Shown piece by piece: positions 1 through 14,610 of a stretch of DNA of 64,000 bases. A program made the translations under genes and the position numbers. This DNA comes from Fasciolopsis buskii (taxonomy: Eukaryota > Platyhelminthes > Trematoda > Plagiorchiida > Fasciolidae): positions 1 through 64,000 of the forward strand of contig LUCM01001929.1 in assembly GCA_008360955.1 (NCBI GenBank), in the 5' to 3' direction. The notes beneath the pieces were generated by a model. The model was not told the DNA's origin. It worked only from the letters and a program-made list of their open reading frames with translations, and did no database searches. Numbering within the stretch: the stretch's first letter is position 1; every line of letters starts with the position of its first letter.

Positions 1-1290
1 CGATGCACGACTTTTTATCACTCATTCCTCTGCTTCACATTCTTCCAAGTTTTTGAAGTATAATGCTGACACTGCCCCGTCCTTTGAAAAGAACGAGGTG
101 TTACCTCGTTGGCCTGTCTACGTCTTCCGGGAAACTGTCGCCCTGGACACCTGCTTTCTGAATTGGCGTCGGTATCTCCCTGCCGTTGTTTCATTCTTTC
201 GAAATAAGGCTAGAGATCCCACTGGGGCACTGAACATTACAACTGCTCCGAAGTGCTCTGCCAACGCTCAGCCGACGCTTTTGAGATGAATCTCTGAGGT
301 GTATCAGATTCATCGATCAATCGTTTACATTTTGGGTTCCAATGGCACCTTAACTAATCAGTCGAAAAATTTCTGAACTAATGCTCGATAAAAATAGTCT
401 TCTTTTCCATGTCCCCTACTATTCCTATCAGCCCACCCACCTCAGGCTTTCAGCAGTTGACGTTTTAGCAGTTGCGCGTCTCGTTTATGGAGCATACTCG
501 CGGGTAGTGGCAGTATTCATAGTCAATGAATTCAGGATATTACCATTTCTGCAGTTAATCACGCATGAGAACCTGCGTTGCGTTTCTCTGAGTGCCGTTC
601 TTTCATCGGCCGCCAATGCCTCTCTGATACCTGGCATTTACGATGCGATGGCATTATCGAATTTGAAACCATTCAGACTTGCAAGATCTGGAGTAGCTAT
701 TATGACCTAGCAATCAGCCAAGTAAAGACGGCGGTTTTTATTTTTCGTTTGGTGCCAAATTACTAGCGCAGAGAAAAACTATCACGGCACAAGTTCCTTT
801 TGAGTCACCGGTTCAGATAAATTGTCGATCAATTTCGATTATCCACCTACCTTGACCTTCTGAGTTTTCAATTGTAACGAAATAGAACACCAGTCACTGG
901 CACACTATTTGATGGACAAATTTGTACTCTGCGAAACGTCTGTGGGATTCAGATAACTTGGTGTGAACCATCACAATTGCAGTCGAATCCACTGAACATA
1001 GTGGGGATTTCCACTGTACCTTCTCTCTTCGATTAGTAGCCAACTTGTGCATTAAAATCTCTAACAACAACAATAAGACCCGTTTAACGCACAGTTAAGA
1101 GAAATCGGGATAAGTTCGGGTAGAACTCATCTTTAGCTTCAGGAGAGCTGCAATGAGTAGATGCATGAACATATACGATGAACAGGCAACGATGCTTCAA
1201 CTAAAGGCTACTGACATGTGCAGAACCGTCCAACTTGACTGCATCTAAACGGTTATTGACTGGAATCTATTCTAACAGTGGACACTCGGC
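1..1290 (-). mobile_element. LINE copy L1, inverted, endonuclease to RT linker
   Basis: The reverse complement is closely similar to the plus-strand LINE at about 9770-11060. The stretch 1030-1275 matches 9785-10040 almost base for base in inverted orientation, and 53-289 mirrors 10805-11047. On the minus strand it reads as the end of an APE-type endonuclease, including a damaged DFNAQVG motif near 1040-1065, followed by the linker with the WAEHF-like motif towards position 1. The element runs off the left edge of the window, so the RT domain is not seen. Stops and frameshifts are frequent, so it is a dead copy. It is an RTE/CR1-like APE-type element; the clade was not resolved. Confidence 0.8.
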
Positions 1291-3256
1291 TATCGATCGC
1301 ATTGCGGTCCCGTGTGGTCACATTTCTCTATGGATATTTTTTGTAATATTAACATTGACGTTTCAGTTGTATATTATTGAAGATTTAATATAGCGGTATA
1401 AAGATAATCGAATTCCGTCGGTACCGGAACATCCACATTGACCGGTGCCTTTATCGAACATCTGGCTGTTGTATCATGCATCTTCCGGCTGCATCTTGTG
1501 AGTTTTATTCAAGATTTTTGCAAATTTACATTTCACAGACGTTGGTTGTCCATGCTTCTCACGAGTGCCGCACTCTTTCACGGAATGCGCTCTCAAGGTT
1601 ACGAAAAACAGAACTCAAAAAACGGATAGAAAAATTTAAGTCTACTATGATCTACCTGTGCTTTCTTTTTATTGACTGAAGGGAGATTGGGAACACTTTG
1701 TTAACATCACTCTTCACGACATGTTTGCTGATCAGCCACAGCCTTAGACTTGCGATGAGTATCGCTCCGTTGGACACCTTCTTCTGTCAAACGACCGAGT
1801 ACCGGTCTACCTAGTACCGATTTGAGCGCAGTATACCGACCACACATCGGAATTCACCAGCACGCTTATTTTTTCTTATTTTGATTTGCCTTCTTCCGTT
1901 CTGATTGTCTCTGCTTCTGTAGGCCTGCAAGACTGTTTTGTAAGTTGTGTGAAATAGGAATCACTCGGGACAAGCTTAATTGCCAATGTTTTCTACCAGA
2001 ATCACTGGCCCTATACGCGTAACACACACACACACACACACAGACCGACACTTATTATGATTGTACTATGATCTCACTATGCGCATGGATTCTGGATCGT
2101 CGGTTAATGACCTCGTCACATTTCTCATTATCGAATGTATAGTTGAAATGGATTATGCGAATTTGGATGCCTACGAGATTCACGATCAATTGCTAATCTT
2201 TTTTGTTTGCATCGGGATATCGTTTATGTCATCGTTTTCAGATCACTTTTGGTTTTTTCCCTTCGGTTTCGTTGCTTCAGATCCTAGTTGAACCATTTAA
2301 TTTAACATCTCATCGTATTAACGTATTTTGAGGAAATACAATGTTCCCATTTCCTGTTTCTGCACAGGCGTTTTACTATGTCCTCGGTTACCTATTCTGG
2401 TTCGCATATCCTTTTAGCATTCTTAGCCATTTTTATCTTTACTGAACTTCTTCATAGTGGGATGTAGAAAGTCCTGTTTGTGATCGTTGATTTCCTTTAA
2501 TTACTTCGATTTCTTTAGTCGGCGTTTTTGATAATTCAGTGACTCGGTTCTCAACCGTCAGATTGGCAAAGGCTGTGTGCGATCCACCGTAGTCTTTGGC
2601 TTCCCGAAGTCTTACCTCCTGAAATCGGTAGCTGTACCATTGCACACACCTACTATCCGGTTGGTCTGCGTTCCGAATAAATACTGGTTTGTGGTTCATT
2701 TTGATTCGAAATGTAGCGTTGTTTCGTTTTATTCAACTTACTAAAAAAACTACCATCGACCAAAGATTTGGTGAGTCGTAGTAACCATTCCGTTTGTTTG
2801 TTCCCTGTTCATCTGCTAGTAAGGTTGCTATTGCGAATCAATTCGATTCCGTTTATTTTAAGCAAACTAGCCACTACCCTCGCACCGCTTTGTTTTGGTT
2901 ATGGTTACCATTTCACAGCACACTGGCCAATAAAGTATAATATGGGGAGTAAACAGAAGAATTAAGGAGAATGTAAAGTACACATTGGACGTTCTTTTCT
3001 GCGTAATCCACTATGTGAAAAGGGTTGCCGTGCCGTGGATTGATCACTATATGTCGACTCTTTGACTGCCAACCACCTGGGAGAATAATCTGCTATACGA
3101 CTTATTTCTTGGTTAAATAGCAACGTTTCTGTTGTACCAAGACAACGGTAACTTATAAGCCCTTCTAATGTTCGTCGTTCTATGGTTTTGCGTCCTGCTG
3201 GCTAGTGTAATCACCTAAAAATTCTTTTGCAATTTTCCTCATTTTGTGTGTTGCAG
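1291..3256 (+). other. Sequence upstream of the first visible kinase exon
   Basis: About 2 kb with no recognisable coding block on either strand. It contains a short CA repeat at 2022-2042 and ends in a splice acceptor (TTGCAG at 3251-3256). Since the exon that follows encodes an internal part of a BRSK-type protein, this stretch is inferred to be intron. I looked for the segment that normally precedes DPPRKR in BRSK and did not find it here. Confidence 0.6.
2022..2042. repeat. CA dinucleotide microsatellite
   Basis: About ten uninterrupted CA units. It lies in inferred intronic sequence upstream of kinase exon 1. Confidence 0.95.
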
Positions 3257-3383
3257 CTGATCCCCCACGGAAACGCATCGATAGTTTGAAGCTCACTTTA
3301 AACGGATCTTCACGATTATCGTTAGGTAACCTAAGCGAAGGTTCACCTCTGTCTGGTCGACGTGGTCTGGCTGTGCAAAAGCT
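3257..3383 (+). CDS. SAD kinase visible exon 1 (DPPRKR segment)
   Basis: 127 nt between acceptor TTGCAG and donor GTAAGT. It starts with two bases completing a codon, then reads DPPRKRIDS and continues to GRRGLAVQK, ending with two bases (CT). In BRSK proteins DPPRKRVDS follows the UBA-like region and opens the C-terminal tail. The two trailing bases join with the first base of the exon at 15404 to give Leu, so the frame is kept across the 12 kb intron. Confidence 0.9.
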
Positions 3384-6300
3384 GTAAGTTATTCTTATTT
3401 ATTCACATCACTCATGTTTTACTTTAAACAGTACGATGAAAAATTCTCAAATTTTATGCTACCCAGCTACTAGTGATGTAGTGTATATCAATTCAATTCG
3501 ACTTGTCTTCTGACCAGTAGCATTCGGGATTCAGAACACACAAGCACATTGATTTTAAAAATCTGCGTTGGTTGCAGCTCAGGTTGCTTGTTTTTGTGAG
3601 GGATCTGATCGCCGAGATTGGTGTTTATATCACAAACGTGTCGCTGACAGTCGAGGTGACATCGTCAATGCGTGTGCGCAGTTGGTAGTTGCTAACAGAC
3701 AGTTAACGATGTAGCATGACAATGCAGTATACTTTTAAACTGGAACTTGATTGCATTCTGCAACGATAACCCTTAGGTATGAAATCACCCGTTTTTTGGG
3801 TAGTTACATCAATGCTAAATACTGAAATCAAGTCCACTTATATCCTGAATGTAAACAAATGGTTTACTTCGGGTGGCTGGTCCCAACTAAACTGCAAGAA
3901 ACTAGATGAGCAGAATCAGCCGAAGTAGTTCATAGCTTTCCCAGTGTGGTCATAGTAGCCACCGTCTAGCATATGACTTGATCGTGGTTCACTAAGTGAG
4001 TATCGATTGAGAGGTCGAGTGTTCATGGACCCTAAATAATGCTCAACACTAAGTAAAATCCTACACAAGTTGAATGATGCTATCTTCGATGGCAAGTCAA
4101 TTTTTACTGAATTGTCTCGAAGAGTAAGGTTATTTTTGTTGTCAGTGCCTCGCGGCAGTAGATGATGACTTTTGACAGCTATCGAAGCCAAAGAATAGTG
4201 GTGTGAAGATGCCTCTTGTAAGCTGTGAACTACATTTCAACCCGGCTGGATTTCTACCTCATTTTCGGTAGTGATGACAATCGTTATCTTGAATTGAACC
4301 AAATTTAATTAGTGATGTCTCCTAGAAATCAGCTTGATACGCTTGGATCCAGACATAATAAATTGAAAAAATCTTGAGCAAACTTCAAAAATCATTCGGT
4401 AATGTATTGCATCTTTCTTTTTATGCAAATGCAGATCGGGTTAGACTCGGATGTATATATGGTTAGGCTCCAGTTGCGTTTCGACTTGACTTGATGCGCT
4501 GAATCAGAGCCCATATTTGTTCCTGACAGAGAACAACTATTGAACTAACAGCGGATCCAGCGACCGATGAGCAGACAAAGGTATGTGATGCATACCTAAC
4601 CGTTCCGAATCTGAACATAAGCCCGCGATTATAGTTGGTCCGTCGATTAGAGATCAGATAGGTCTGCCCATATGGAGTCTGCAAAATAGAATGGGCACTG
4701 CAAATACGGACCAGCTACATACCGGTAAATCTATTAGGCTAGACAATCCCACTGCTTTCCTCGACTCAGTCCGTGAAAACTGATGACCTTTCACTTTGTT
4801 ATTTTGCCTAGTGGTTGGTTTGTTGTCTAAGAATTATTCATCGTCCTTCTCAAACGTTAACATCGGTGCTCATACGCGTTTGGGATGGTGCGGTTGACTG
4901 AATTTAACCTCTTCTGAAGTGATGCTTGCGGCCGCTTTTCTTAGTCTCCTTCTAAAGTCTGGCTAACAGATGTGTGTGCATCCGGCAGGTCAGTCACTTA
5001 TATGAGATTAGGACTAGGTGCGTCAGTTGAGCTCAGTTTGGACAACCATTAACCTTGAACCAATGTTGTGATTAAGACTAGGTGAACGAATATCTACGAC
5101 TTAATGTTTAAACGGAATACGGCAAGGTTGGCCCCGTCCACCTCTGATGGAAATCGGAAAGACTATCTCAATTTACGAGGGAGATTTATTGTAGCTCCTC
5201 CCTTTGTGACCTATCAAGATGAAATTCAATTCATGCGCGTACACGTTGTCGTCTAGTGACAAACTACGGCGCCATAATTTAACTAGAGGCAAATTACTTT
5301 TTTTATTTCTGATCTCTTTGGTCCTCTTCATTTGTTCATTGTTACCTGTACTCAACACAAACGCATGCACGTTTATCTTCATAGTCTTAGATTTTTAGAA
5401 ATTGTATGAATTTCGGGCATCAAACATTTACAATTCTGTTTGGAGATTCTTGTATCGGTACATTGGTGCCTCGATAAAAATTCAGCCAACGGTCTACCAT
5501 CACCGTTTTTCTTCGTAAGTTACTCGAACACTGTGCTTTCTGAGTATCCAACGACGATCGTCAAATGGTCTTTATATCCGATTAAAATAAATCACTTTGG
5601 ATTTTTTCACTGGATAACTATCCAGTGGTTGATTGATTGTATTTTATTCTTAAACAGACGAAAATTGCGTTGCCACCCTCTCTGGGCCATTCATAAACAG
5701 GCTTTGATCGAGTGTTTCCGGTTAATTTTTGATTCAACACGTACAGAGATGAATAACGATCACGAGGTGTGCTGAAAGTTGTCCGATAGAAAGTCATTTC
5801 TTTTTATTTGTTCGCCACTCCTGTGACAGAAGCTCTTCAATCGCAAAGATTGATCAGTTTCTTGCTACTCCATATTTCGCATACACAACCACACGTGCAC
5901 ACATGCAGACGTACATTTTGAAATCTGATTTGCACTGGTTTTAGATTGTCGTGCCAGTCTATTTTGCTGTTGCGCTCCAGGAGTCCCAGGCTGTAAATCA
6001 GTTAAGTTACAAAAGTGTTTGACTCAGAATTACACGAACTAAATGTTAAACAAGAAAATTGCTAATCCGCGCAGATATTCTGTTTTCTTCCTGCCCTCAA
6101 TTCAAAGAATAGTAATTGTGGAATTTCAAGATGACAGAAGTAGCGTTATGTTGCGCTTTCCATATCCAGAAGTTCATCTTGCCAACCGTTATTGTATTTT
6201 GATGAATGCTCCAGGTCTAATTATATAACCGGAATTCTAGCTATCGGTAAAATGCAGTACAAAGGAGACACCCGAGAAGTCATTGTATAGTTTTCCAGTC

Positions 6301-9300
6301 TACAGCATACATCCATGGTTGTCTTTTTGGAAAATACTGAAGTATCTAATGAACTAATAATGAATGATACATTTTGTATGGATGGGATCACATGTTTGTA
6401 GATATCGGTGGAATGTTTAGCCATCAGGCGGTGAAAACAAAAACAATCAGTAAGAATAGGTAACTCCTCTAACCCCTGCGTGGGAAGATGTTTTCTGCTT
6501 CCCGTGTGCTAATGACATACTCTCCCTGTGAGGTTGGGATAATTTTCCACTTCTCATACTCGACTATTCGCTCCCTCTCTCATTATGAACTTGTAGCTTT
6601 CTGCTCTCACCGCAACGAAGTTGCTCCCGGATGCGTCCCGACCACACCTATGTACAGATTTCCCTATTGTTAAATTCATCAACCATGTGCATCACATTTA
6701 ATTCCCGTTCTTAGATAAGCACGCACCTACACACAACTTTGGATGTCCCCTCTTTCGCACGTCTGTGTATATGGGTGCGTGTGTGCCTCGGTAGACATCG
6801 ATAATGAACGTCAGAAATGAATTTTCAAATTGTCCTGTCCATTTTTCAGGACAGACAATGCACTTCTGGTTTGTTTGTTTGTTTGCTTGGCTAGTTGGTT
6901 GTTTAGGGATGCATGTGCCTATGTAACAGCGGACATCGTCATGTTCGTCAATTATCTAACCGCACCTTCATTCCCTCATCCCATTTCCGTACTATTTCTT
7001 GGGGCGAGTTCAGAAGCTTCTTCATCTTTTTGGTTACATAAGTATATCACCTTCCGATTTGTTCAAACCGATACACTATTGCCTGTTGAGACAAATTGTC
7101 TCCCGAACGATGAAAATTGGTTTCAACCTCGTTTTTGATTGTCCATTTTCGTATCCCACAGTAGTCAGACACCTGCAAAAGGGCAAATAAAACCAACGCA
7201 TTGTGTTCCCGGTACACCGCAATAATCGCACTCAATCCTGTCACTATACAGGCTTATGTTTTAGGAGCAGTCAGTTTATTTGATGTTTGTTCTTCAGATT
7301 GGTAGTTGATTATGGAATCGTCTCCTTGTGATCGTCCTTTCCGGATTCTCTCCTACTGTGGCATTCGGGTGATATATTTCACACCGATCTGAAAACGAGC
7401 ACGACACCAACCCAACGAATACGTATATAACATTGTAAAGAAAGCAGACACAAGAAAGGACAACAAAGAACGAAAAAAGAAATGTTTTTGTGTTTTCCCC
7501 ACTAGTTTTTAAGTGAAACGAGTTCTACAAACAGGCCATACAGCATTCGCACGGGTGACTAATTCTGAGCCATAATTCTTAATGTATCTAATTAATGACG
7601 ATTCTCGTCTTTTGGGTCCCAACTGGGAGGTTGTGAGACACCAACGGAGTCCAAAGCCGAGGCTAACTTCTTCATGCCTCTACAACAACTCAACCTGGCC
7701 GCCACGTTGCTTCTTCCATCTTTGTCCAACATGTTCCAGAGAAGCACTGAACAGATATACGTAAAACATCCAAGACACCAAAGACTGCATAAAGCGATCA
7801 CCTCAGTCAGAAGATGGCTGTTTGTATACGACGATGCGCTTCGCCATTAATCACCAGATGTTCCACCAAACTCGACCAATGTGTCGGAGACATCGGTGGT
7901 CAAATACAAGAAGCCCCCAACGTGAATTTCAACTCTACCATCCCATAGAATAGATAAAGCGTTCCTTAGAACATCATCTATTTCAAATTGGAAAGAAATG
8001 AGGATACAGCACAACCTTGTCATACTCCACTGGAGACAACCAAGGGTGGCCGAAACTAGCCACAAGCTCTTACCTGACCTGAGGTATGACGGTACAACCT
8101 TTTGCGGACCGATATTCACTTCTCCGATACTTTATTCCTCAGAGACCAATGCCATAGTGAAGACTTATCATCGTAGTCGAAGATTGCGCGAATGTCTAAG
8201 CGGCGCTCGGACCACTGTCGAAGGGTAAAGATTTGATCGACTTATTAACGACACGTGTGTAACCCAGTGTTGTTTACTTTTTTTCTATTCTTCACGCGAG
8301 TTGTGAAAGTTGAAAAGGATGACACACGCCAGCAGCTTAAACGCTACCGACATTAGGCTAATACTCTTGCGAATACCATACTAACTGCGCGAGCCTTTCT
8401 TAAGGATGGCTACAATAATCGGTTTTCCCACGAAACAAAGACTTCGCCTTGGGGCGTCCTTAGGCTTGTATATCCTTGCGCCTCTTCCCCTCCGAAGGCG
8501 GATATATCGAACAGAAGACCGAACGTTTGCCAGAACAGTTATGAGACGCGCGGCTAAACTAAGCTTAAAACTGCTCCGCTCAATGTACAAGACGTCCATG
8601 CTGATTGTGGATAAGCGAACCATCAGCTTCACAGGTGGTGTTGCTCTCGCGCAGTGCCTTATTATCCGCAGCTTGGATGGAGTATAACCGGCATGCGGGG
8701 GTTTTCCATATCGCCAGCATGTTCCATCTCTAATGTTTGACGAGACTATCATATCTCGTCATCCCTCCGCAAGCTCGATCGTGTTTTACGATTTGTGCTG
8801 AGCCTTGCTACGTTGCGGACGCTAGCAACCAGAATTGATTGGTGTTAGTCAAGAAGCTGCATAGACTCAGCACCAATCGAAGCCGTCACAACACGTCCAG
8901 TTAGACCGCATTTCAATAAGCTGACGGAATGAAAGAATTACGTGATAGACGAGCCGTACTCATTGATGTTATTAGGGGAGGTATATTCGAATCGAGTCAG
9001 AGAACCAATGCGCATTGTATGTTTTGAATACTCATGAAAAACTGTGCAGTTTAGGACAGATTGATACGTAGTCAGTGGTAAGAAAAATGTCCTGTACGAC
9101 CGACAGTCTTGTAAGCGGCTCTGTAGCTATCACCGACAAAATCAGTAGATCATAACAGTGAGACTTCACCTAGACGCGGTGTGATGGTTCGCCTGTCTCC
9201 ATGACCCAACGAGCCATGCAGAATGGCTTCCCTCAAGTCGTAGATTCAGTCAAACCCGAAAGGTCAAGGGTAGAAACTTGAAGAAGCAGTCTCCTGGTCC

Positions 9301-12300
9301 TCCAGGTTGGGGGTCGATTTGAGCTGCAGCTAAATCGCAGAAAATGAGTGGAAAAATGACATCCAGGCAGATGGATTTTCATTCAGCCACTCCCTGCGCC
9401 TCGCGGACAGGTTCTTGCTAGAATTAAAAGCCTTGATTGAGAACCCTAATCGTTCTGCAGTTTAGTGACCGAACTTGCTACTAGTGTTTGTCCACCACTT
9501 TTCATGAGTTACATTACAAGAACGAATTCCATACTGCATCAGTCGTTGAACAAGATAACTGGGACCACGCTGTCCATTAGTTCGAGAAGGGTGAGTAGTG
9601 TTAAATTTGTTTCTACTCACGGTCAATGTCCCAATGCCTTGTGAGCGAGACTTTTGGATCAAAAGCTCAAGTAAGAGTTACTGCAGGATACAACTTCATT
9701 CTCACGCTTCCTCCTTTACGTGCCGAGTAATGCTGTTTCAGGAGCACGTGGTCATTCTGTTGTTGGCATCGGTATAAGCTTACTAACCGAGTGTCCACTG
9801 TTAGAATAGATTCCAGTCAATAACCGTTTAGATGCAGTCAAGTTGGACGGTTCTGCACATGTCAGTAGCCTTTAGTTGAAGCATCGTTGCCTGTTCATCG
9901 TATATGTTCATGCATCTACTCATTGCAGCTCTCCTGAAGCTAAAGATGAGTTCTACCCGAACTTATCCCGATTTCTCTTAACTGTGCGTTAAACGGGTCT
10001 TATTGTTGTTGTTAGAGATTTTAATGCACAAGTTGGCTACTAATCGAAGAGAGAAGGTACAGTGGAAATCCGTCTTATGTCCCAGTGGATCGGACCTGCA
10101 ATGGTGACTGCTCCACCCAAGTTTATTCTGACCACAGACTGTTTCGGACGAGTACCAACTTTTCCCATCAAAAGCGCTGCCAGCTCACCTGGTGTTCTTT
10201 TTCGTCTTTACAACGTTGAACTCAGATCGGTCACGGTAGTGTGGATTAATCGAAGATTGGCGACAATTTTTATCTGAACCGGTGGACTCAAAGCGAACTT
10301 TGGTCCGTGATAGTTTTTCTCTGCGCCTAGTATGTGGTCGCACCAAAACGAAAACCGCCCGTCTTACATGGCTGATTCTAGGTCATAATAGCCTACATCA
10401 ATTCCAGTCTGAGTTCTCAATCCGATAAACATCGCGGCGAAATGCCCAGGATCAGAGGGAGCATTGGCGGCAGATGAAAGAAACCGTGCACTCAGCAGAA
10501 ACTGCAACGCAGGCTTCCATGCTGTATTAACTGCAGAAATGGTAGATATCCTGGAATTCAGTTGCTCTGCTAGATACTGCCAGACCTATCCCGCGAGATG
10601 CTCCATACAACGAGACGCGCAAACTGCTAAAACGTCAACTGACTGAAAGCCTGATCGTGGTGGCGAATAAGGGAATTTAGGGGAATGGAAAGAACTTTTT
10701 ATCAGCATTGGTCAGAATGTTTACCGACTGATTAGGATTACTGGTCCATGGAAGCCAAAAGTAAACGATTTGATCGATGAATCTGACACCTCAGAGATTC
10801 ATTCTCAAAAGCGTCGGCTGGAGCGTTGGGCAGAGCACTTTCGGGAGCAGTGTAATTGTCCCAGTGCCCCAGTGGATCTTCTACCTATTTCTACAAGTGA
10901 AACAACGCAGGTAGATACCGACCGCCAATCAGAAACGCAGGTCGTCAGGGCGACAGGTTTTCCGGAAAGACTTAAGACAGCCAAACGAGGTAGACTACTT
11001 TCGTTCTTTTTCAAGGACGGTGGCAAAGTGTCAGCATTATACTTCACAAAACTTGGAATTAATGTGAGCAGAGGAATGGAGTGATATGAAAAGTCGATTG
11101 CATCGATTCACAAGAAATGTGATGGATCCTCACGTAAAAAATTGCAGATGAATTATTTTGTCAAACGTCACATCCAAACTTTTCGTGAGCGTTATCCTCT
11201 GCTGATTACCTGGTACCCGTTAATTGTGCATACGTAAGAGTCAAGTCGGTTTCCAATCCGGTCGGTTTTGTATTGACCAAATCTTCACTTTGAGACCAAT
11301 CGCGATCATTATATTTTTTGATCTGAAAGTGGCATTCAGTCAACCATTTAATTCTGTAGTCCCATTTCTCATTGAAGGATGTGACAGGTAAATTCATTTT
11401 CCTTTTTTGTTCGGTACGTGCATACGTGCGGCCGAAGCTGAGATCGTTTTTACGTCAACAAACTGTTTGATTTACGATAGGCGAATGATGTTGTACTACT
11501 GAATAGAGATCAAAATGAGTTGCAGGTTCTCTTCGATCGTATGAGCGATATTGCATTAGTTTTTCGAATGCACTTTGGACCTTCAAAGTGTGAAATGTTG
11601 TTGTAGGATTGGATTGGCTCAAAGCCGAACCTTGTTCTTAGAGGGGAGAAATTGAATGAAGTAGACGGATTTAGTTACTTGGGTAGTTGCATCTCACCTG
11701 TTGGTCGTGTGTCGGATGAGGTGTGTTCATATACACAGAATGCTTGGTTAGCACGTACCAGTTTGGGACATCAGTGGTGTCGGCGTACCATCCATGTATT
11801 GACCAAATTTTGGATAGCAGTAAAACAATCTATCCTGCTGAGAGCAGATTTACGAGAATGTTCGTGTTTGAATCCCGTTGTCTTAGTAGTATCGGTAGAA
11901 TGCGGATAGAGAATTTTCTCGGTAACTCGGGGGTTAGGTGAGAGGTAATGGACTTTGCGTTACAATCTTTATATAATAGGCACTGGATGCGAATAGATTA
12001 TGGTGATTGGGATACGCCCTGCGCATGCCCACAGAACGGCTGCCTCGTTTCAGGCTATTCTCAGGGGCAAATACTGGTCCGACAATGGTTCGACTTGGCC
12101 GGTTGATGACATGAGAAAAAGTATGGGAACTCCAACCAGTGGATTGGCTCGTGTAGGTGCAGTTGGATTACCGGATCGGGGTCCACGGATTTCCCCAACG
12201 TGATTGTTAGGGACACTAGGCGATATGAGTGAATGTCGCGGGCAATTGCGGTCTTGCACTTGAATTCTTTCATCTTCCATGTAATTCTTCAACTTGTTAA

Positions 12301-14573
12301 CTTACATCCGATCATTTACTGTTTCTCGTTGTCTTTTTTTCCTTTGAGTGAACCGTGCCGTGAGGTTCCAATCAAAACCGGAACACCTTGATGTAAGGTT
12401 AATGGTTGTAATGACTGATCTAAACTGAATTGACAAGGTCAATCTGTGTCCATTATTGACTGGAAGATGGCAGACGCTGGCCAGCTTATCGGCAGTTCTA
12501 AAATTTGAATATCGCACTAGCTAGAAACGGTAGTTGGTCGAAACATAGGATCAACAACTGTTCCTTTTTTTGAGCTACGATAACCGAGACCAAGACGGCC
12601 TCGTATATGCGCCTCGATCAAGGACATCCGACCTATTCCGGATTTTTGCCTGCTGCTAGGATCACGATATTAGCTCGCTTTGTTATTCGTAAGTGATTCT
12701 GTAGCTTTTTATGATAAACCGCGTCCTTTGTTATACGGAATTTTACAGCTCAACCTTATTGAACTGTAGTATGGGAATTTTAGTTTTAAGACTGCTTTGA
12801 ATTCTTTGATCCTGCAGACATACAAGGTTATGATTTGCATTGTACGACGCTTGTACCTCTGTCGTGCTTCACGCACTAATGTTTGTCTTATTGTTGTAAA
12901 TTCTTTGAGTTAGCATTGATGAGTTTATCTTCAGCCTGCGGGTGGAATTTCGATTATTCCTGGAAGTTAGATGATACACGTAGGAAACAAAGAATACAAA
13001 ATTTCTGTCCAAAACCGTGCCATGAGCTTGACCGATTGAATTCGCGATGAATGTTCATATTGAAACGAAAATTTCATAGGTGGGAATTTGTTTGCGGTGT
13101 GAAATAGGTGCATCTTTACCTGGAGTTTCGATCTGAATAGAATTACACCGTTTTCGGTGGTGGTTTGTTGTGTTTGACTTCGTTGTGCGTCGTTTGCACT
13201 GCCCATGACGGGTGTGTTTATTCGAGGAAGTGCCTTCAACTTTTGGGCAGCCAGTTAAGATCTCCCAAGTTACACAGTTGTTTCATACGGGTATTTAGTT
13301 AATTATGTGGTTCACGATCCGCTTCTGAAAAATCTCGTGGATCGCGCTACACAACAAGCGCTAGTGGCATTATTTTATTGGTGGGTTACATTTAACATGT
13401 TACAGTGCCATCAGCGGACTCTTGCGGAATTTTTTAAGGACGAGTCCCTCCCAGGTGAAAGCTCACAACGTCCAAAACATTGGCCACTTATCTAGTGATC
13501 TTGGGCCCGCTTTATTCACTAGTATTGGTTTCCGTTCTGTTATCTGCAAGCCAGGGATCCCCTGAGTGGCATTGGGCTTTGCCATGAGTTTCGGTTGGTA
13601 CTGGGACTGGATGACGGGAGGCGTTGAATCTGTTGGCATTCAAAAATAGTTTATGGTTCAGCAGTGTCAACAACTGTACATCCTTGATGGATGTCATTTG
13701 ATCCCTCAACAGAATTGAAAGTACAGTAGAACATTCGACTATTGAAGGAGAGAAATTAAGTCGGTCTCGATGACCCACTTCTTTTCACCGCGGGTGGAAA
13801 CGCTTTGATAGAAGCACTCACCTTGCTCCTTGACATTTGGAATGACCAGCTTATTTCGTTTCCATGGAGCGAATCACTGATTGTACTTGCCCTCAATAAG
13901 GGAACAAGCAGTGATTGTTGCAATCATCGTGGGATCAGCTTAATTCCGATAGTTTTCAAGGTTTTAACGTCTGTATTGCTGTATCGTCTGGCACCAGTTC
14001 GCTAGAGGAGCATCTTTGAACAGCAAGCCAGATTTCGCACAAGCGTGGTTGCATCGACCAGCTATTCATCCCCTCTTGGCTACTTGAATCGCGCCACACT
14101 GTCTTCCAAGAATCGTGGTTTTTTCTCTACCTGAAAGGCATCTTCGGCTCGGCGGACCGAGCAGTGGCCATTCAGTCCTCTTCATCGGAATTGTATACCA
14201 GAGACGTTTGTGGACACGTGTCGATCGATATGCTGTCCTACATGTGGTCGTGTAAAGGTATGCTGTGAACTGTCAAACTGATTCGAAATGGCGAGTAGTG
14301 TTCGACGAGCGTATCCCGTCTCACTAATGTTTAGCTTTACTATTGACGAGATAATGGATTGTGCTTTAGGATGTCTTTAGGATGTAGCCATCGAACTGGC
14401 AAATGGGAGGATGTATGACCTAGATTATACCGACGAACATTTGTGGTCGTTCGAATCTGCGGAACGTGCGCAGCATGCACTTGCGGGGATTGCATCTCCA
14501 TTCGGCAGGTGCTTTGCATCTTCAAAATACAAGGTGCTGTTGCCACACTGGAGGATAGCAGTTCCGAGTTTGA

Positions 14574-14610
<37 letters not shown>

